Source: Pseudaminobacter soli (ex Li et al. 2025) (GTDB lineage: Bacteria > Pseudomonadota > Alphaproteobacteria > Rhizobiales > Rhizobiaceae). Taken from it: a stretch of 64,000 nt of DNA. A program made the position numbers and the translations under genes. The notes below the pieces were generated by a model, which was not told the DNA's origin, did not search any database, and saw only the letters and a program-made list of their open reading frames with translations. Numbering within the stretch: the first letter of the stretch is position 1; the number at the start of each line of letters is the position of its first letter. Positions 1-8,530 of the stretch are shown here, piece after piece. The stretch lies in the NCBI RefSeq assembly GCF_029892515.1, contig NZ_JARXVF010000008.1:62001-126000 (forward strand), read 5' to 3'.

Positions 1-1
1 C

Positions 2-76
2 CGTTATATGACTTTCAATGCCACTACCGGTTACTTCATTGACTCAACTGGCCAGCCGCATTTCTGCGGTCGCTGA
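2..76 (+). CDS. C-terminal fragment of an unidentified, possibly BA14K-like protein
   Basis: The reading frame is open from the window edge and ends at TGA 74-76. Only 24 residues are visible, ending in HFCGR. The pattern RYxTFNATTGYFxD...HFC resembles the tail of BA14K-type secreted proteins of rhizobia, but this is a guess from a short fragment. A strong hairpin 8 bases downstream supports a gene end here. The start lies outside the window. Confidence 0.35.
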   Translation, partial: RYMTFNATTGYFIDSTGQPHFCGR

Positions 77-83
77 CTGACGC

Positions 84-117
84 AAAGGTCCCTCGATCAT
101 ATGATCGGGGGACCTTT
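84..117 (+). terminator. Hairpin after the leftmost gene
   Basis: AAAGGTCCC (84-92) pairs with GGGACCTTT (109-117), and the interior CGATCAT/ATGATCG is also self-complementary. The stem is therefore almost continuous with a minimal loop. It has no long T-run beyond CTTTCG. It probably ends transcripts of the partial gene at 2-76 and of the converging L,D-transpeptidase gene. Confidence 0.55.
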
Positions 118-221
118 CGAAAAGGTATTCCCGCCTCACTTCTTCTGAAGCCAGCCCTCAATTCGAACGCCGAAGATCGCCGCCCCCCCCGGCGACAGAA
201 ACGGGCCTTCCGAATCCAATC

Positions 222-791
222 TTAAAGAACGACGACCGGCGTCCCGATCCTCACGCGGCCATAGAGATCCACGACATGCTCGTTGAGCATGCGAATGCAG
301 CCGTTTGAGACTGCATGGCCTATCGTCCACGGCTCGTTGGTGCCATGGATGCGATACATCGTGTCCTCGCCTCTGCCGCTGTAAAGATAGAGCGCCCGAG
401 CGCCGAGCGGGTTGTGCGGCCCGCCGTCCACGCCGTCGGCATATCTTGCGTATTTGCGTGGATTGCGCTCGATCATGTCGTCGGTCGGCCGCCAATGCGG
501 CCACTCCTCCTTGCGGCCGATCACGGCACGGCCGGACCATTCGAGACCAGCCTTGCCGACACCCACCCCATAGCGTCGCGCGACTCCGGGACGGATGACC
601 AGGAAGAGGAACCTCTGCCGCGGATTGATGACCACGGTGCCTGGCGCATATTCGCGCGAAAAGGCGACCTCCTGCGGCGAGAACTTCGGGTTAAGGCCAA
701 AATGCCTGTGGTGGGTTTTGGCTGCCAAGGCGATTTGGGGTGCCGCCACAGCGGCCACCAGCCCCAGCATGAACGAACGGCGAGTGAACAT
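222..791 (-). CDS. L,D-transpeptidase (YkuD/ErfK family), exported
   Basis: Expected to make 3-3 peptidoglycan cross-links or attach proteins to peptidoglycan in the periplasm. The YkuD catalytic signature is visible: HGTNEP near residue 149 and SNGCIRM with the catalytic Cys near residue 165. The N-terminus TRRSFMLGL followed by a hydrophobic run and ALAA is a signal peptide, possibly Tat-type. I chose the ATG at 791 because GAGGG lies six bases upstream; an ATG at 809 would add six residues and has a poorer site. At 189 aa it is a typical minimal rhizobial YkuD enzyme. The next gene on the same strand is a second, different L,D-transpeptidase. Confidence 0.9.
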   Translation of the reverse strand: MFTRRSFMLGLVAAVAAPQIALAAKTHHRHFGLNPKFSPQEVAFSREYAPGTVVINPRQRFLFLVIRPGVARRYGVGVGKAGLEWSGRAVIGRKEEWPHWRPTDDMIERNPRKYARYADGVDGGPHNPLGARALYLYSGRGEDTMYRIHGTNEPWTIGHAVSNGCIRMLNEHVVDLYGRVRIGTPVVVL

Positions 792-937
792 GAACTGCCC
801 TCTTCGCACATGGAATAGATGCCTGAAATGCCGACAATTGCCCCTAAAAGTTTAGGTCGCATTTCGAGCACGTCCAGAGGACGAAAGGCGCTCTATGAGC
901 CGGACCCTGTGGGGCAGCCGGCCGATTGAAGAAGACG

Positions 938-1954
938 TCAGTTTTCGGGATTGGCCTGATCGGTGACCAGAACCGCGTCGGGCCGGCTGATCGGCACGCG
1001 GGTGCGCGACGTCTTCTTGGCCAGTTCCTTGGCGCCATTCTTCTCAAGCATGGCGCGGAAGCTCGGATGCATGCCGCCGTCCGAATAGGCATGCGCAGAA
1101 ATGAGCGTGCCGTTGGTGGCCATCGCTTCCATGGCGCGGCTATCGGCGTCGCGCTTGGCGATCAGTTCCGGGTCGGGCGCGTTCGTCATCGGCGGGCAGG
1201 CAGCGAGCGGGTTGTCTGGCTCGCCATTGGCGAATTGCGCGTCGAATACATAATGCCCGCCGCAGGCCGAGACGACGGCAGGCCGGCGCTTGACCTCGAG
1301 AATGTCGTAGCCTTCCTTGAGGTTCTTCCAGAACGTCATGTTCGGATCGCCGCGATGCCGCGCCATGTTCTGCGGCGTCATGCGGAACGGGAGAGCCTGC
1401 ACCTGGAACGAGGTCTGCCCACCCCGGAGCGCCTCGCGCACCACGGAATAGATTTCCGAAACGCCGTCGTCGGTCATGGCATAGCAGCCCGAGGACGAGC
1501 AGGCCCCATGCACCATGAGCGACTCTCCGGTGTATCCCAGCGCGTTTTCCAGCTTGTTCGGGAAGCCGATGTCGAAGGACAGGTAATATTGCGATGCCGG
1601 GTTCAGCATCTTGGCCGTAACCTGGTAGAAGCCCTCGGGCGCCTGGCGGTCGCCATTGCGCTTCTTGGGCCCGAGCTGGCCCGACCAGCGGCACATCGGA
1701 TAGGTTTTCAGCAGAGCGTAGCGGCCGCTGGCGGTCCGCTTCCAGATCTCAAGCTCGCTCTCTTCCTTGAAGATGCGCACCAGGATCGGATCGGACGGCT
1801 TCATTTGCCGGGCCGTCATCTGGTTCACCAGCGAGGCCGGAATAGGCTGGCTGGCCTTCACATTGGGATCGAGCACGCTCGTCACGCAGCCCGCCAGCGC
1901 CGTCGAAAGCGCCAGTGCAGCCAAAGGAACAGCAAGTCTACGCAGCAGATTCAA
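938..1954 (-). CDS. YafK-like L,D-transpeptidase lipoprotein
   Basis: Murein L,D-transpeptidase of the YafK/DpaA branch, which in other bacteria trims or cross-links tetrapeptide stems. The 338 aa protein begins with a lipoprotein signal whose lipobox is LAGC (Cys23). The catalytic part is MVHGACSSSGCYAMTD, with His149 and Cys157. The region after about residue 220 is an extension without a motif I recognise. It lies upstream of the smaller YkuD gene on the same strand, separated by about 150 bp, so the two may be expressed separately. The family is clear; its exact activity (transpeptidase or carboxypeptidase-like) cannot be told from sequence. Confidence 0.85.
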   Translation of the reverse strand: MNLLRRLAVPLAALALSTALAGCVTSVLDPNVKASQPIPASLVNQMTARQMKPSDPILVRIFKEESELEIWKRTASGRYALLKTYPMCRWSGQLGPKKRNGDRQAPEGFYQVTAKMLNPASQYYLSFDIGFPNKLENALGYTGESLMVHGACSSSGCYAMTDDGVSEIYSVVREALRGGQTSFQVQALPFRMTPQNMARHRGDPNMTFWKNLKEGYDILEVKRRPAVVSACGGHYVFDAQFANGEPDNPLAACPPMTNAPDPELIAKRDADSRAMEAMATNGTLISAHAYSDGGMHPSFRAMLEKNGAKELAKKTSRTRVPISRPDAVLVTDQANPEN

Positions 1955-2078
1955 ATCCGGATCGTCCCCGAAAGCCCGTCACCCGATCCTGACCTGCCAC
2001 TCATCTGTGGCAGAACTGCGGGCGTCAAATCATGTTCTGCGACAATTGTTGACGTATATGCTTAACGAAACCTTGCCG

Positions 2079-4589
2079 TCAGGCGCCTTGCGTCTTGCCG
2101 TTAAGTAAGCGCAAGGCGTTGCCGACGACCAGCAACGAGGCCCCGACATCCGCGGCAATCGCCCCCCACATGGTGGCAATGCCGAAGACCGTAAGCGTCA
2201 CGAACAGCGCCTTGACGCCGAGCGCGAAGACGATGTTCTGCCGGATGATGCCCATGGCGCGGCGCGAATGGCGCACCAGCCACGGCACCTTTGAAAGATC
2301 GTCGGTCATCAGCGCGATGTCCGCCGTCTCGATGGCCGCATCGGAGCCGATCGCGCCCATGGCGATGCCGAAATTGGCGCGTGCCATGGCCGGCGCGTCA
2401 TTGACGCCATCGCCGATCATCGCAACCATCGGATGACGCTTGGTCAGCTCATCGATGGCCGCCACCTTCTGCTCGGGCAGGAGCTCGGCCCTGACCGTGT
2501 CGATGCCGACCTGCCGCGCGATGCTCTCGGCGGCCGTGCGATTGTCGCCGGTCAGCATCACCACTTCCTTGATGCCCTCGGCATGCAGAGCGGACAGGAT
2601 CGCCTTGGCCTCCGGCCGAATGGTGTCGGCCAGCGCGACGATGCCGCAGAGATGCTCGTCATTGCCGATGACGACGGTGGTTGCGCCGGCCTGCTCCAGT
2701 TCGCCGATGCGGGCGGCGACGGCGTCGGTCGCCTGCCCGCGCGCCACGGCATAGCGCCACGAGCCCAGCCAATAGGTCTTGCCGTTGAAGACGCCCTGCA
2801 CACCCTGGCCGGGCAGCAGTTTCACCTCTTCCGCCTCGATTGGCGCGACGCCCTTGTCCTTCATGTAGCGCATGATGGCGTCGGCCAGCGGATGCGAGCT
2901 GCGTGCCTCAAGCCCGCCTGCGCGCTGTAGCAGTTCTTTCTCGTCGTGGCCCGAAAGCGGGATGACGTGTGTGACCTGCGGCTCGCCCTTGGTCAGCGTG
3001 CCGGTCTTGTCCATGGCCAGCGCCTTCAGCTTCGAGGGCAACTCGATGAAGGTGCCGCCCTTGATGAGCACGCCATTGCGGGCGGCCGAGGCGAGTGCCG
3101 CGACGATCGACACCGGCGTGGATATGACCAGCGCACAGGGACAGGCGATGACCAGCAGCACCAGCGCATTGTAGAACCATGTCCGCCATTCGCCGCCGAA
3201 CAGCAGCGGCGGGAGCACGAACACCAGCAGCGACAGCACCATCACCGCAGGCGTGTAGACACGCGCAAAACGCTCGACCCACTGCTCCACCTCCGCGCGG
3301 CGGCTATGTGCGTCGGACACCATGCGGATGATGCGCGCAAGTGCAGTGTCCGTTGCGGGCTTTGTCGACTCGACCTCCAGCAGGCCCTCACCATTGATGG
3401 TGCCGGCGAACACCTCGTCGCCCGGCTCCTTGCCGACCGGAATGCTCTCGCCCGTGATCGGCGCCTGGTTGACGGCGCTGGCGCCCGAAACGATGCGGCC
3501 ATCAAGCGCGATGCGGTCGCCGCCGCGCACAATGAAGCGGCTGCCGACGGGCACATCGGCCGCCTTCATCTCGCGCTCGCCAATCGCGTCCTTCACGCGC
3601 ACCAGGGGCGGCGCCAGATCGAGCAGCGCCGACACCGCATTGCGCGCGCGGCCGACGCTCCAGCTTTCGAGCATCAGCGACAAGGCAAACAGGAAGGCGA
3701 CGGTGGCCGCCTCGAACCATTCGCCGATGATCAGCGCGCCGGCCACGGCCACCATCATCAGAAGGTTCATGTCCGGCGACATGCGCTTCAGCGAATACCA
3801 GGCCTTGATCGCGACGAATCGCGCGCCGGTGATGACCGACAGGATAAGCGCCACCTGCTCGGCGAGCGGCATGCCCTCCGGATGGTGAAAACCCATGATC
3901 TCGAGGAAGGATTGTCCCGGCGAGGTCATGACATGAACAATGAAACCGGCAAGCAGGAACAGGCCGCTCAGCGCGGTGAACAGCTTTTGCTCGGCCAGTC
4001 GCGCATCCTTGGCGGGTGGCGCGCCCTCTTGCCAGAGCTCGGCGCGCATTCCGGTGGCGGCGATGGCCGACATGATCGTGGCGCTCTGGATCGATCCCGC
4101 GCTGGCCAGAACAGTCATGCGGCCGTTCAACACGTCGAAAGCCAGGTGCGCAGCACCGCCGACCACCGGCCCGACGGCCGACTTCAGCGTTGCCACTTCC
4201 TCCGCGCAGTCGAGGCCGAACACCCGGAAGCTGCGGCCCGAAACTACCGGGGCAGCGGTGATGTCGGCACTCAGCGCATCGTGGTTATGATCATGGCCGT
4301 GGCAGCAAGCATGGCCGTGGGTATGTTTGTGCGGATGATCATGGCTGCGCCCATGAGCATGATCGTGCGCATGGTCATGTTTGTGGCCGTGCCCTTCGTG
4401 ATCGTGCCCTTCATGGTCGTGCTCATGCTCATGGCCGCAAGCATGGCCATGGCTATGCTTATGCGCATGATCGTGGCCGTGCGCCTCGTGATCGTGCCTG
4501 TGCTGCGCCGATGCCGATTTTTCGGCATGGTCGTGGCCACAGCAGGCGGCATCGAGCTTGATGAATTCGGCGTCTTTCCGGACGGACAT
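2079..4589 (-). CDS. Zn/Cd/Pb-type P1B-ATPase with His-rich N-terminus
   Basis: Heavy-metal exporting ATPase of the ZntA/CadA class (P1B-2), 836 aa. An N-terminal tract of about 88 residues contains 35 histidines as HDH/HGH units. It is followed by a degenerate HMA domain with GLDCAEE in place of CxxC. Membrane metal site CPC is at 483-485, phosphorylation motif DKTGT at about 527, and an SSHPLADA motif and GDGVNDAP follow. The last membrane segments carry NIVFALGVK and AAIAADVG, matching the Lys/Asp pair of Zn/Cd pumps rather than Cu pumps. The ATG at 4589 is preferred because AGGAG stands six bases upstream; an upstream in-frame ATG at 4730 would run through the promoter. Divergent from a MerR regulator that probably controls it. 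Confidence 0.92.
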   Translation of the reverse strand: MSVRKDAEFIKLDAACCGHDHAEKSASAQHRHDHEAHGHDHAHKHSHGHACGHEHEHDHEGHDHEGHGHKHDHAHDHAHGRSHDHPHKHTHGHACCHGHDHNHDALSADITAAPVVSGRSFRVFGLDCAEEVATLKSAVGPVVGGAAHLAFDVLNGRMTVLASAGSIQSATIMSAIAATGMRAELWQEGAPPAKDARLAEQKLFTALSGLFLLAGFIVHVMTSPGQSFLEIMGFHHPEGMPLAEQVALILSVITGARFVAIKAWYSLKRMSPDMNLLMMVAVAGALIIGEWFEAATVAFLFALSLMLESWSVGRARNAVSALLDLAPPLVRVKDAIGEREMKAADVPVGSRFIVRGGDRIALDGRIVSGASAVNQAPITGESIPVGKEPGDEVFAGTINGEGLLEVESTKPATDTALARIIRMVSDAHSRRAEVEQWVERFARVYTPAVMVLSLLVFVLPPLLFGGEWRTWFYNALVLLVIACPCALVISTPVSIVAALASAARNGVLIKGGTFIELPSKLKALAMDKTGTLTKGEPQVTHVIPLSGHDEKELLQRAGGLEARSSHPLADAIMRYMKDKGVAPIEAEEVKLLPGQGVQGVFNGKTYWLGSWRYAVARGQATDAVAARIGELEQAGATTVVIGNDEHLCGIVALADTIRPEAKAILSALHAEGIKEVVMLTGDNRTAAESIARQVGIDTVRAELLPEQKVAAIDELTKRHPMVAMIGDGVNDAPAMARANFGIAMGAIGSDAAIETADIALMTDDLSKVPWLVRHSRRAMGIIRQNIVFALGVKALFVTLTVFGIATMWGAIAADVGASLLVVGNALRLLNGKTQGA

Positions 4590-4615
4590 GGCTTGCTCCT
4601 GTTCGTACCAGATCG

Positions 4616-4645
4616 GCGTAACACCTCTAGCAACTAGAGCTACAA
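4616..4645 (-). promoter_or_regulatory. Candidate MerR-type promoter and operator for the P-ATPase
   Basis: Read leftward, TTGTAG (4640-4645) and TTACGC (4616-4621) are separated by 18 bp. That spacer holds the dyad CTCTAG-N3-CTAGAG (4625-4639). An over-long spacer centred on a dyad is the geometry of MerR-family activated promoters. The -10 is weak. It lies 27 bp upstream of the ATPase start. Confidence 0.5.
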
Positions 4646-4725
4646 GAGGTTTTTTCGGACTCTTTTGCCGCAGCGGCTTGAGCGGTGTCCGAACGCAGTG
4701 TCGCTTGACGCCAAAGAGCTCCAAC

Positions 4726-4755
4726 CTCATATCTCCAGTGACTGGAGCTTTTCAG
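4726..4755 (-). promoter_or_regulatory. Second MerR-type dyad between ATPase and merR
   Basis: The perfect dyad CTCCAGT-G-ACTGGAG occupies 4733-4747. Read leftward it sits in an 18 bp spacer between CTGAAA (4750-4755) and TATGAG (4726-4731), again MerR-like. Read rightward, TTGACG (4705-4710) and CATATC (4728-4733) with a 17 bp spacer could be the merR promoter overlapping it, giving autoregulation. The arm sequence resembles CueR/ZntR-class operators. Confidence 0.6.
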
Positions 4756-4767
4756 GGAGTCAAAAGA

Positions 4768-5181
4768 ATGCTGACCATCGGCGAGCTGTCACGGCAGACC
4801 GGCGTGAAAATCCCGACCATCCGCTACTACGAGCAGATGGGGCTGATGGACGCCGCCGAGCGTTCGGAAGGCAACCAGCGCCGCTACACGCGCGAGGAAA
4901 AGGACCGCCTGTCCTTCATCCGCCATGCCCGCGATCTTGGCTTGACCATTGAAGCCATCCGCAAGCTGATCGACCTCAGCGCCCATCCCGAGCGCCCCTG
5001 CGCCGATGCCGACCACATCGCGAGCGAGCAGTTGCAGGCGGTGCGCGCCAAGATCGAAAAGCTGAAGCGGCTGGAAAGCGAGCTCGAGCGCATCGCGACC
5101 CATTGCCATGGCGACCAGGTGAAGGATTGCTACGTCATCCGCGCGCTCGCCAATCACGAGCTTTGCGAACACGAGCACTGA
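4768..5181 (+). CDS. MerR-family metal-responsive regulator (ZntR/CadR-like)
   Basis: A 137 aa transcription factor. It has an N-terminal winged HTH (LTIGELSRQTGVKIPTIRYY), a middle coiled coil (about 75-115), and a short C-terminal metal loop with Cys and His residues (HCHGD, DCYVI, ELCEHEH). The ATG at 4768 follows AGGGAG with eight bases spacing; the open frame extends further upstream but crosses the operator. It stands head to head with the His-rich P-ATPase. By family precedent it distorts the over-long promoter spacer on metal binding and turns the pump on. Zn, Cd or Pb is likely given the pump type; the metal itself cannot be read directly from the sequence. Confidence 0.9.
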   Translation: MLTIGELSRQTGVKIPTIRYYEQMGLMDAAERSEGNQRRYTREEKDRLSFIRHARDLGLTIEAIRKLIDLSAHPERPCADADHIASEQLQAVRAKIEKLKRLESELERIATHCHGDQVKDCYVIRALANHELCEHEH

Positions 5182-5196
5182 GATCGAAGCCGCAGC

Positions 5197-6006
5197 TCAC
5201 CGCCGGAACAAAATCTCCCCGGTCCCGGCCACTGCATTGTCGCCGCCAAACTTGCCCGGCGCAGTGCCAAGTAGCGGGCGCTTGAGAATCCCCTCCGCCA
5301 CCAGATAGCGATCGAAGACGGCGGCAAAGACGCTGTCGGGCGCCCCGCATTCGACGAAGCTGGGCGATAGTTCTTCCGGCATCCGGTCGAGCAGGATCGA
5401 GCCGCGCCGCATCAGATAACCCGGCAGGCGCCCTACCCCGCCGGCGACGACCAGCGTGCCGGCGATCATGCGCGCGCCGGCATAGTCGCCACAGCCCTTA
5501 AGCACAGCTGCCACGCCGCGACGCATACGATCCCCAGCATAGGCGCCGGCGCGGCCGCGCACGACGACCACGCCGCCATTCATGCCGGCGAGTTCGCCCG
5601 CCAGAGGTCCGCCAAGGTGGTCCCCGGCATTGCCAAGGATCTCCAACCGGCCGCCGCGCATGCAGGAGCCGGCATGCGGCCCCGCACTTCCCTCGACCAG
5701 AAGCTGCCCGCCACGCATTTTTCGGCCCGCCTGCGCGCCGACATCGCCGGCAACGCGAATGCTGCCTTCGGTCATCCCGGTGCCGACGCCATCGAAGCGG
5801 GAGCTGCCACCCTCGAAAACAATGTTCTGCACATCGCTGCCGGACACACCGAACAGATCGCCAACCGAGAGCCCGCGCTTCGACATGCCGAGCCGTATGT
5901 GGCCGATTTCCTTAACCGACAGGCCCGCCAGCCCCTGCGGCGTCAGCGGCGATAAGTCCAGCCGTTCCGGCGGGGTCTCGCGCAAGGTGAAGGTAAGCAG
6001 CTTCAC
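5197..6006 (-). CDS. fhcC: Formyltransferase/hydrolase complex subunit C
   Basis: FhcC, 269 aa, homologous to archaeal formylmethanofuran dehydrogenase subunit C. In methylotrophs the FhcABCD complex hydrolyses formyl-methylofuran to formate after FhcD moves the formyl group from H4MPT. The middle is a repetitive right-handed beta-helix with many GG and RGG turns (GVGTGMTEGS, RKMRGGQL, SCMRGGRL, DRMRRGVA, YLMRRGSI). The start is GTG at 6006, overlapping the fhcD stop as GTGA. A much longer open frame continues upstream but is a shadow of fhcD. Last gene of fhcB-A-D-C. Confidence 0.95.
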   Translation of the reverse strand: MKLLTFTLRETPPERLDLSPLTPQGLAGLSVKEIGHIRLGMSKRGLSVGDLFGVSGSDVQNIVFEGGSSRFDGVGTGMTEGSIRVAGDVGAQAGRKMRGGQLLVEGSAGPHAGSCMRGGRLEILGNAGDHLGGPLAGELAGMNGGVVVVRGRAGAYAGDRMRRGVAAVLKGCGDYAGARMIAGTLVVAGGVGRLPGYLMRRGSILLDRMPEELSPSFVECGAPDSVFAAVFDRYLVAEGILKRPLLGTAPGKFGGDNAVAGTGEILFRR

Positions 6007-6911
6007 GGCAGCAAATCCTTCAGATGGTAGTGGAACTTGCCGAGCTTGCCGCCATAGTTGCCGGCGCTGATGCGCGAGGCGCCCTTCTCCGGCCCCAGCG
6101 CCGTGACCGCGCCGATGCCGGCCTTCATCGCCGCCGCCACCGCGTCGCTGGTCTCGCCGTCGATAACGATTTCCAGCACGGCATTGTCGTCGGGTCCCAG
6201 CTCGCTCTTCACCACGCCGCGTAGCGTGGGCGCGAAGGCATCGTTGGTCGAGGCGATCATGCCCTTGTACTTGCCGCCGATCTTGGAACCCGAGCGCACG
6301 ACGCCGCCCGGAAAAGGCATGATCGTCCCAGGTACCTTCTCGATCGCTTCCACCGCCGCTTCCGCCGCCGCCAAGGCCTTGGCGCTGGACGAGGCGATGA
6401 ACAGCAAATTGCCGCCGCCGACGGCTTCCTTGGTGAGGCCTGTGGTGGCTTCGCAGAGGAACTCGCCGTCCATCACCGGCACGCGCCAGAAATGCTTGCC
6501 GCCGAACTTTTTGGACACCTGCCAGCCATCGCCGAAATAGCGAAGTGCGGCGCCCAGCTTGAGATCGGCCGTGCCCTTGAGCCCCGCAAAGCAGGCGCTG
6601 CCCGGCGAGGTCAGCACGCATTGGCCGAGCCGGTTCTGCAACTGCTTCTGCAATTCGTCTGTACTGACGGCGAAGATCATCACTCGGCAGCCGGGCCGGC
6701 CATCCGGCGTCTCCGACGCCGGCAATTCCACGTCGATCGCTGCCTCGGCGCCGCAGCCAATCACCGAGGTGGCAAAGCCGGTCATGGTGATTGCCGCCTG
6801 TCGCGCCCATTTGCGGTTAGGTGCAGTGATGATGATGGCGGTGGCGCGCATGCCGAAGGCCTCGGCAAAAGTGTCGTCGATGGCGACGCCGTTGACCGTC
6901 AAGCGTTGCAT
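6003..6911 (-). CDS. fhcD: Formylmethanofuran:H4MPT formyltransferase
   Basis: FhcD (Ftr), 302 aa, transfers the formyl group between N5-formyl-H4MPT and methylofuran inside the Fhc complex in the cytoplasm. It keeps the family's N-terminal start MQRLTVNGVAIDDTFAEAF and the Gly-rich segments near the C-terminus (KASRISAGNYGGKLGKFHY motif area). Its length is normal for bacterial FhcD. The ATG at 6911 lies inside the end of fhcA (overlap 13 bp), and its stop overlaps fhcC, so translation of the operon is probably coupled. Confidence 0.96.
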   Translation of the reverse strand: MQRLTVNGVAIDDTFAEAFGMRATAIIITAPNRKWARQAAITMTGFATSVIGCGAEAAIDVELPASETPDGRPGCRVMIFAVSTDELQKQLQNRLGQCVLTSPGSACFAGLKGTADLKLGAALRYFGDGWQVSKKFGGKHFWRVPVMDGEFLCEATTGLTKEAVGGGNLLFIASSSAKALAAAEAAVEAIEKVPGTIMPFPGGVVRSGSKIGGKYKGMIASTNDAFAPTLRGVVKSELGPDDNAVLEIVIDGETSDAVAAAMKAGIGAVTALGPEKGASRISAGNYGGKLGKFHYHLKDLLP

Positions 6912-8530
6912 GACACCTCGCTGAACGGTTGCTCGCGCTGGATGGCGGAATCGGGGAAGTCGAACCAGTTCAGAGACAGGCCATGGCGCTCCTGGTGGTA
7001 GGCCTCCAGGCGCTTCACCATCGCCTTGTCGGGCGTCGGCTTCAGCCGCAGCGTCTTGCCCCAGCGATAGTTTTTGACGATGCCGTCCTCGACCACCAAC
7101 TCGCCGTTCTTCAGCACGAGCGCGGCCGAGCGGAACATCTGCGCGATGTCGTTGCCCTTGCGATAGACGGCAATGTCGGCCAGCGCCCCTGCCCCCAGAT
7201 GGCCGCGATCCTTGAGGCCGAGCAGCTTTGCGGGTGCGGCCCGCGTCATGATCGCGATTTCCTCAAATGTGTATTCGCGCGTCAGGTCCGGCAGCGTCGA
7301 CAGGGCCAACGCCCGCTTCGACAGCCCGTCCATGGCCTTTTCGCGCGCCTCGCGGCTCATCAACAGCTCGAAGATTTCCGGATAGGCGGTGAAGGGCGCG
7401 CCGTTGGGGTGGTCGGTGGTGAAGAACACCCGCCACGGGTCTTGGATCAAAAGGAACAGCTCCAGTCCGATCGCCCATTGCAGCGAGCCGTAATAGTCGT
7501 CGCGATAATTGTGCGGCACGACACCGCCGCCATTGGCGTCACCGTCGTAGATCACCGATTTTCTGGGGCTGGCGGTGCCGCGCGCCGAAAACTGCCGCAG
7601 CACGTCGGACGAAATCGTCACCGTCTGGCCGAACATCACCTGCCCGACATCGATGGTGATCTCCGGCGTCGAATTGACCAGTTCGGCAAGCCGCAGCGCC
7701 CCGGAGGAGAACTTGCGCTTGCCCTCCGTGCCGTAGCCGTAGAACTGCAGATGCGCCAGGTGCAGCGGCAGGCCTTCGGCCGCTGCTATGGTTTCGGCGA
7801 CCGTGTCCGGCGCGCCTGGAATGCCGAGATTGTTGCAGTGGACATGCAGCGGATGCGGAATGCCGAGTGCGCCGACCGCCGCCTGCAGCGTCTTGACGAT
7901 GCTGCGCGAGCTCGTGCCATAGAACGGCACGACATCATCGAAGGAGAAGGCGCGCACATTCTCCTTAAAGGCCGCCGCCGCACCCGCATTGATGACCTTC
8001 ACGCCAAGCGCCCGGCTCGACGCCACGGTCCAGGCGACATAGTCCTCGATCATGACCGGCGAGGCCTTGTCGCGGATCATCGAGAGCAAAAAGTCGTCGT
8101 TGCCAAGGATCGCCAACGTCGCCTTGTCTATGATCGGGATGTCTGCGAGTTCCAGATGGGTGTGCAGCGCCGCAGCGGGCGACATCGCCGGCTCGACCAC
8201 AGTTGTAAAACCCATCTGCGCATAGAGGCGGCCGGTCTCGAACGTCGTCCAGCCGACCTTTGAAAGCGGCGTGGCAGCCGGGTGCGGCGCATGCGCCTTG
8301 TGCTGCTCGGGCAGGAGCAGCCGCGCCGTGTTCACATTGCCGCCGCCGATGTGGGAATGGATGTCGATGGCGCCCGCCATCACCACGCAGCCCGTGGCAT
8401 CGAGCGTCACGTCGGGTTGCCGGCCGGCAAGTGCCGCGACGATCGTCTCGTCCTCGATCCAGAGATCGCCCTTGCCGACGCGGCCATTGACGGGATCGAC
8501 GATTTCGCCGCCGGCGATCCTGGTCAGCAT
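6899..8530 (-). CDS. fhcA: Formyltransferase/hydrolase complex subunit A (amidohydrolase)
   Basis: FhcA, 543 aa, is the hydrolytic subunit that releases formate from formyl-methylofuran. It is a zinc amidohydrolase: IDIHSHIGGG with His58 and His60 gives the first metal ligands, followed by HVHCNNLG and TTDHPNG further on. Bacterial FhcA works as a hydrolase, because its partner FhcB lacks the Mo/W redox site of archaeal enzymes. The ATG at 8530 overlaps the stop of fhcB (8524-8526). Methylofuran is reported to be bound to this subunit in Methylorubrum, linking this gene to the methylofuran-biosynthesis genes elsewhere in the window. Confidence 0.96.
   Translation of the reverse strand: MLTRIAGGEIVDPVNGRVGKGDLWIEDETIVAALAGRQPDVTLDATGCVVMAGAIDIHSHIGGGNVNTARLLLPEQHKAHAPHPAATPLSKVGWTTFETGRLYAQMGFTTVVEPAMSPAAALHTHLELADIPIIDKATLAILGNDDFLLSMIRDKASPVMIEDYVAWTVASSRALGVKVINAGAAAAFKENVRAFSFDDVVPFYGTSSRSIVKTLQAAVGALGIPHPLHVHCNNLGIPGAPDTVAETIAAAEGLPLHLAHLQFYGYGTEGKRKFSSGALRLAELVNSTPEITIDVGQVMFGQTVTISSDVLRQFSARGTASPRKSVIYDGDANGGGVVPHNYRDDYYGSLQWAIGLELFLLIQDPWRVFFTTDHPNGAPFTAYPEIFELLMSREAREKAMDGLSKRALALSTLPDLTREYTFEEIAIMTRAAPAKLLGLKDRGHLGAGALADIAVYRKGNDIAQMFRSAALVLKNGELVVEDGIVKNYRWGKTLRLKPTPDKAMVKRLEAYHQERHGLSLNWFDFPDSAIQREQPFSEVSCNA

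Noticed and set aside
2946-4637. 563-residue plus-strand frame opposite the P-ATPase
   Set aside because: Its composition (runs of H, R, Q, then M, V, I from the reverse of the His repeats) is that of a shadow of the ATPase gene, which has clear motifs.
6007-6810. Upstream extension of fhcC to 537 residues
   Set aside because: The extra part is low-complexity, overlaps fhcD completely, and the GTG at 6006 gives the normal family length.
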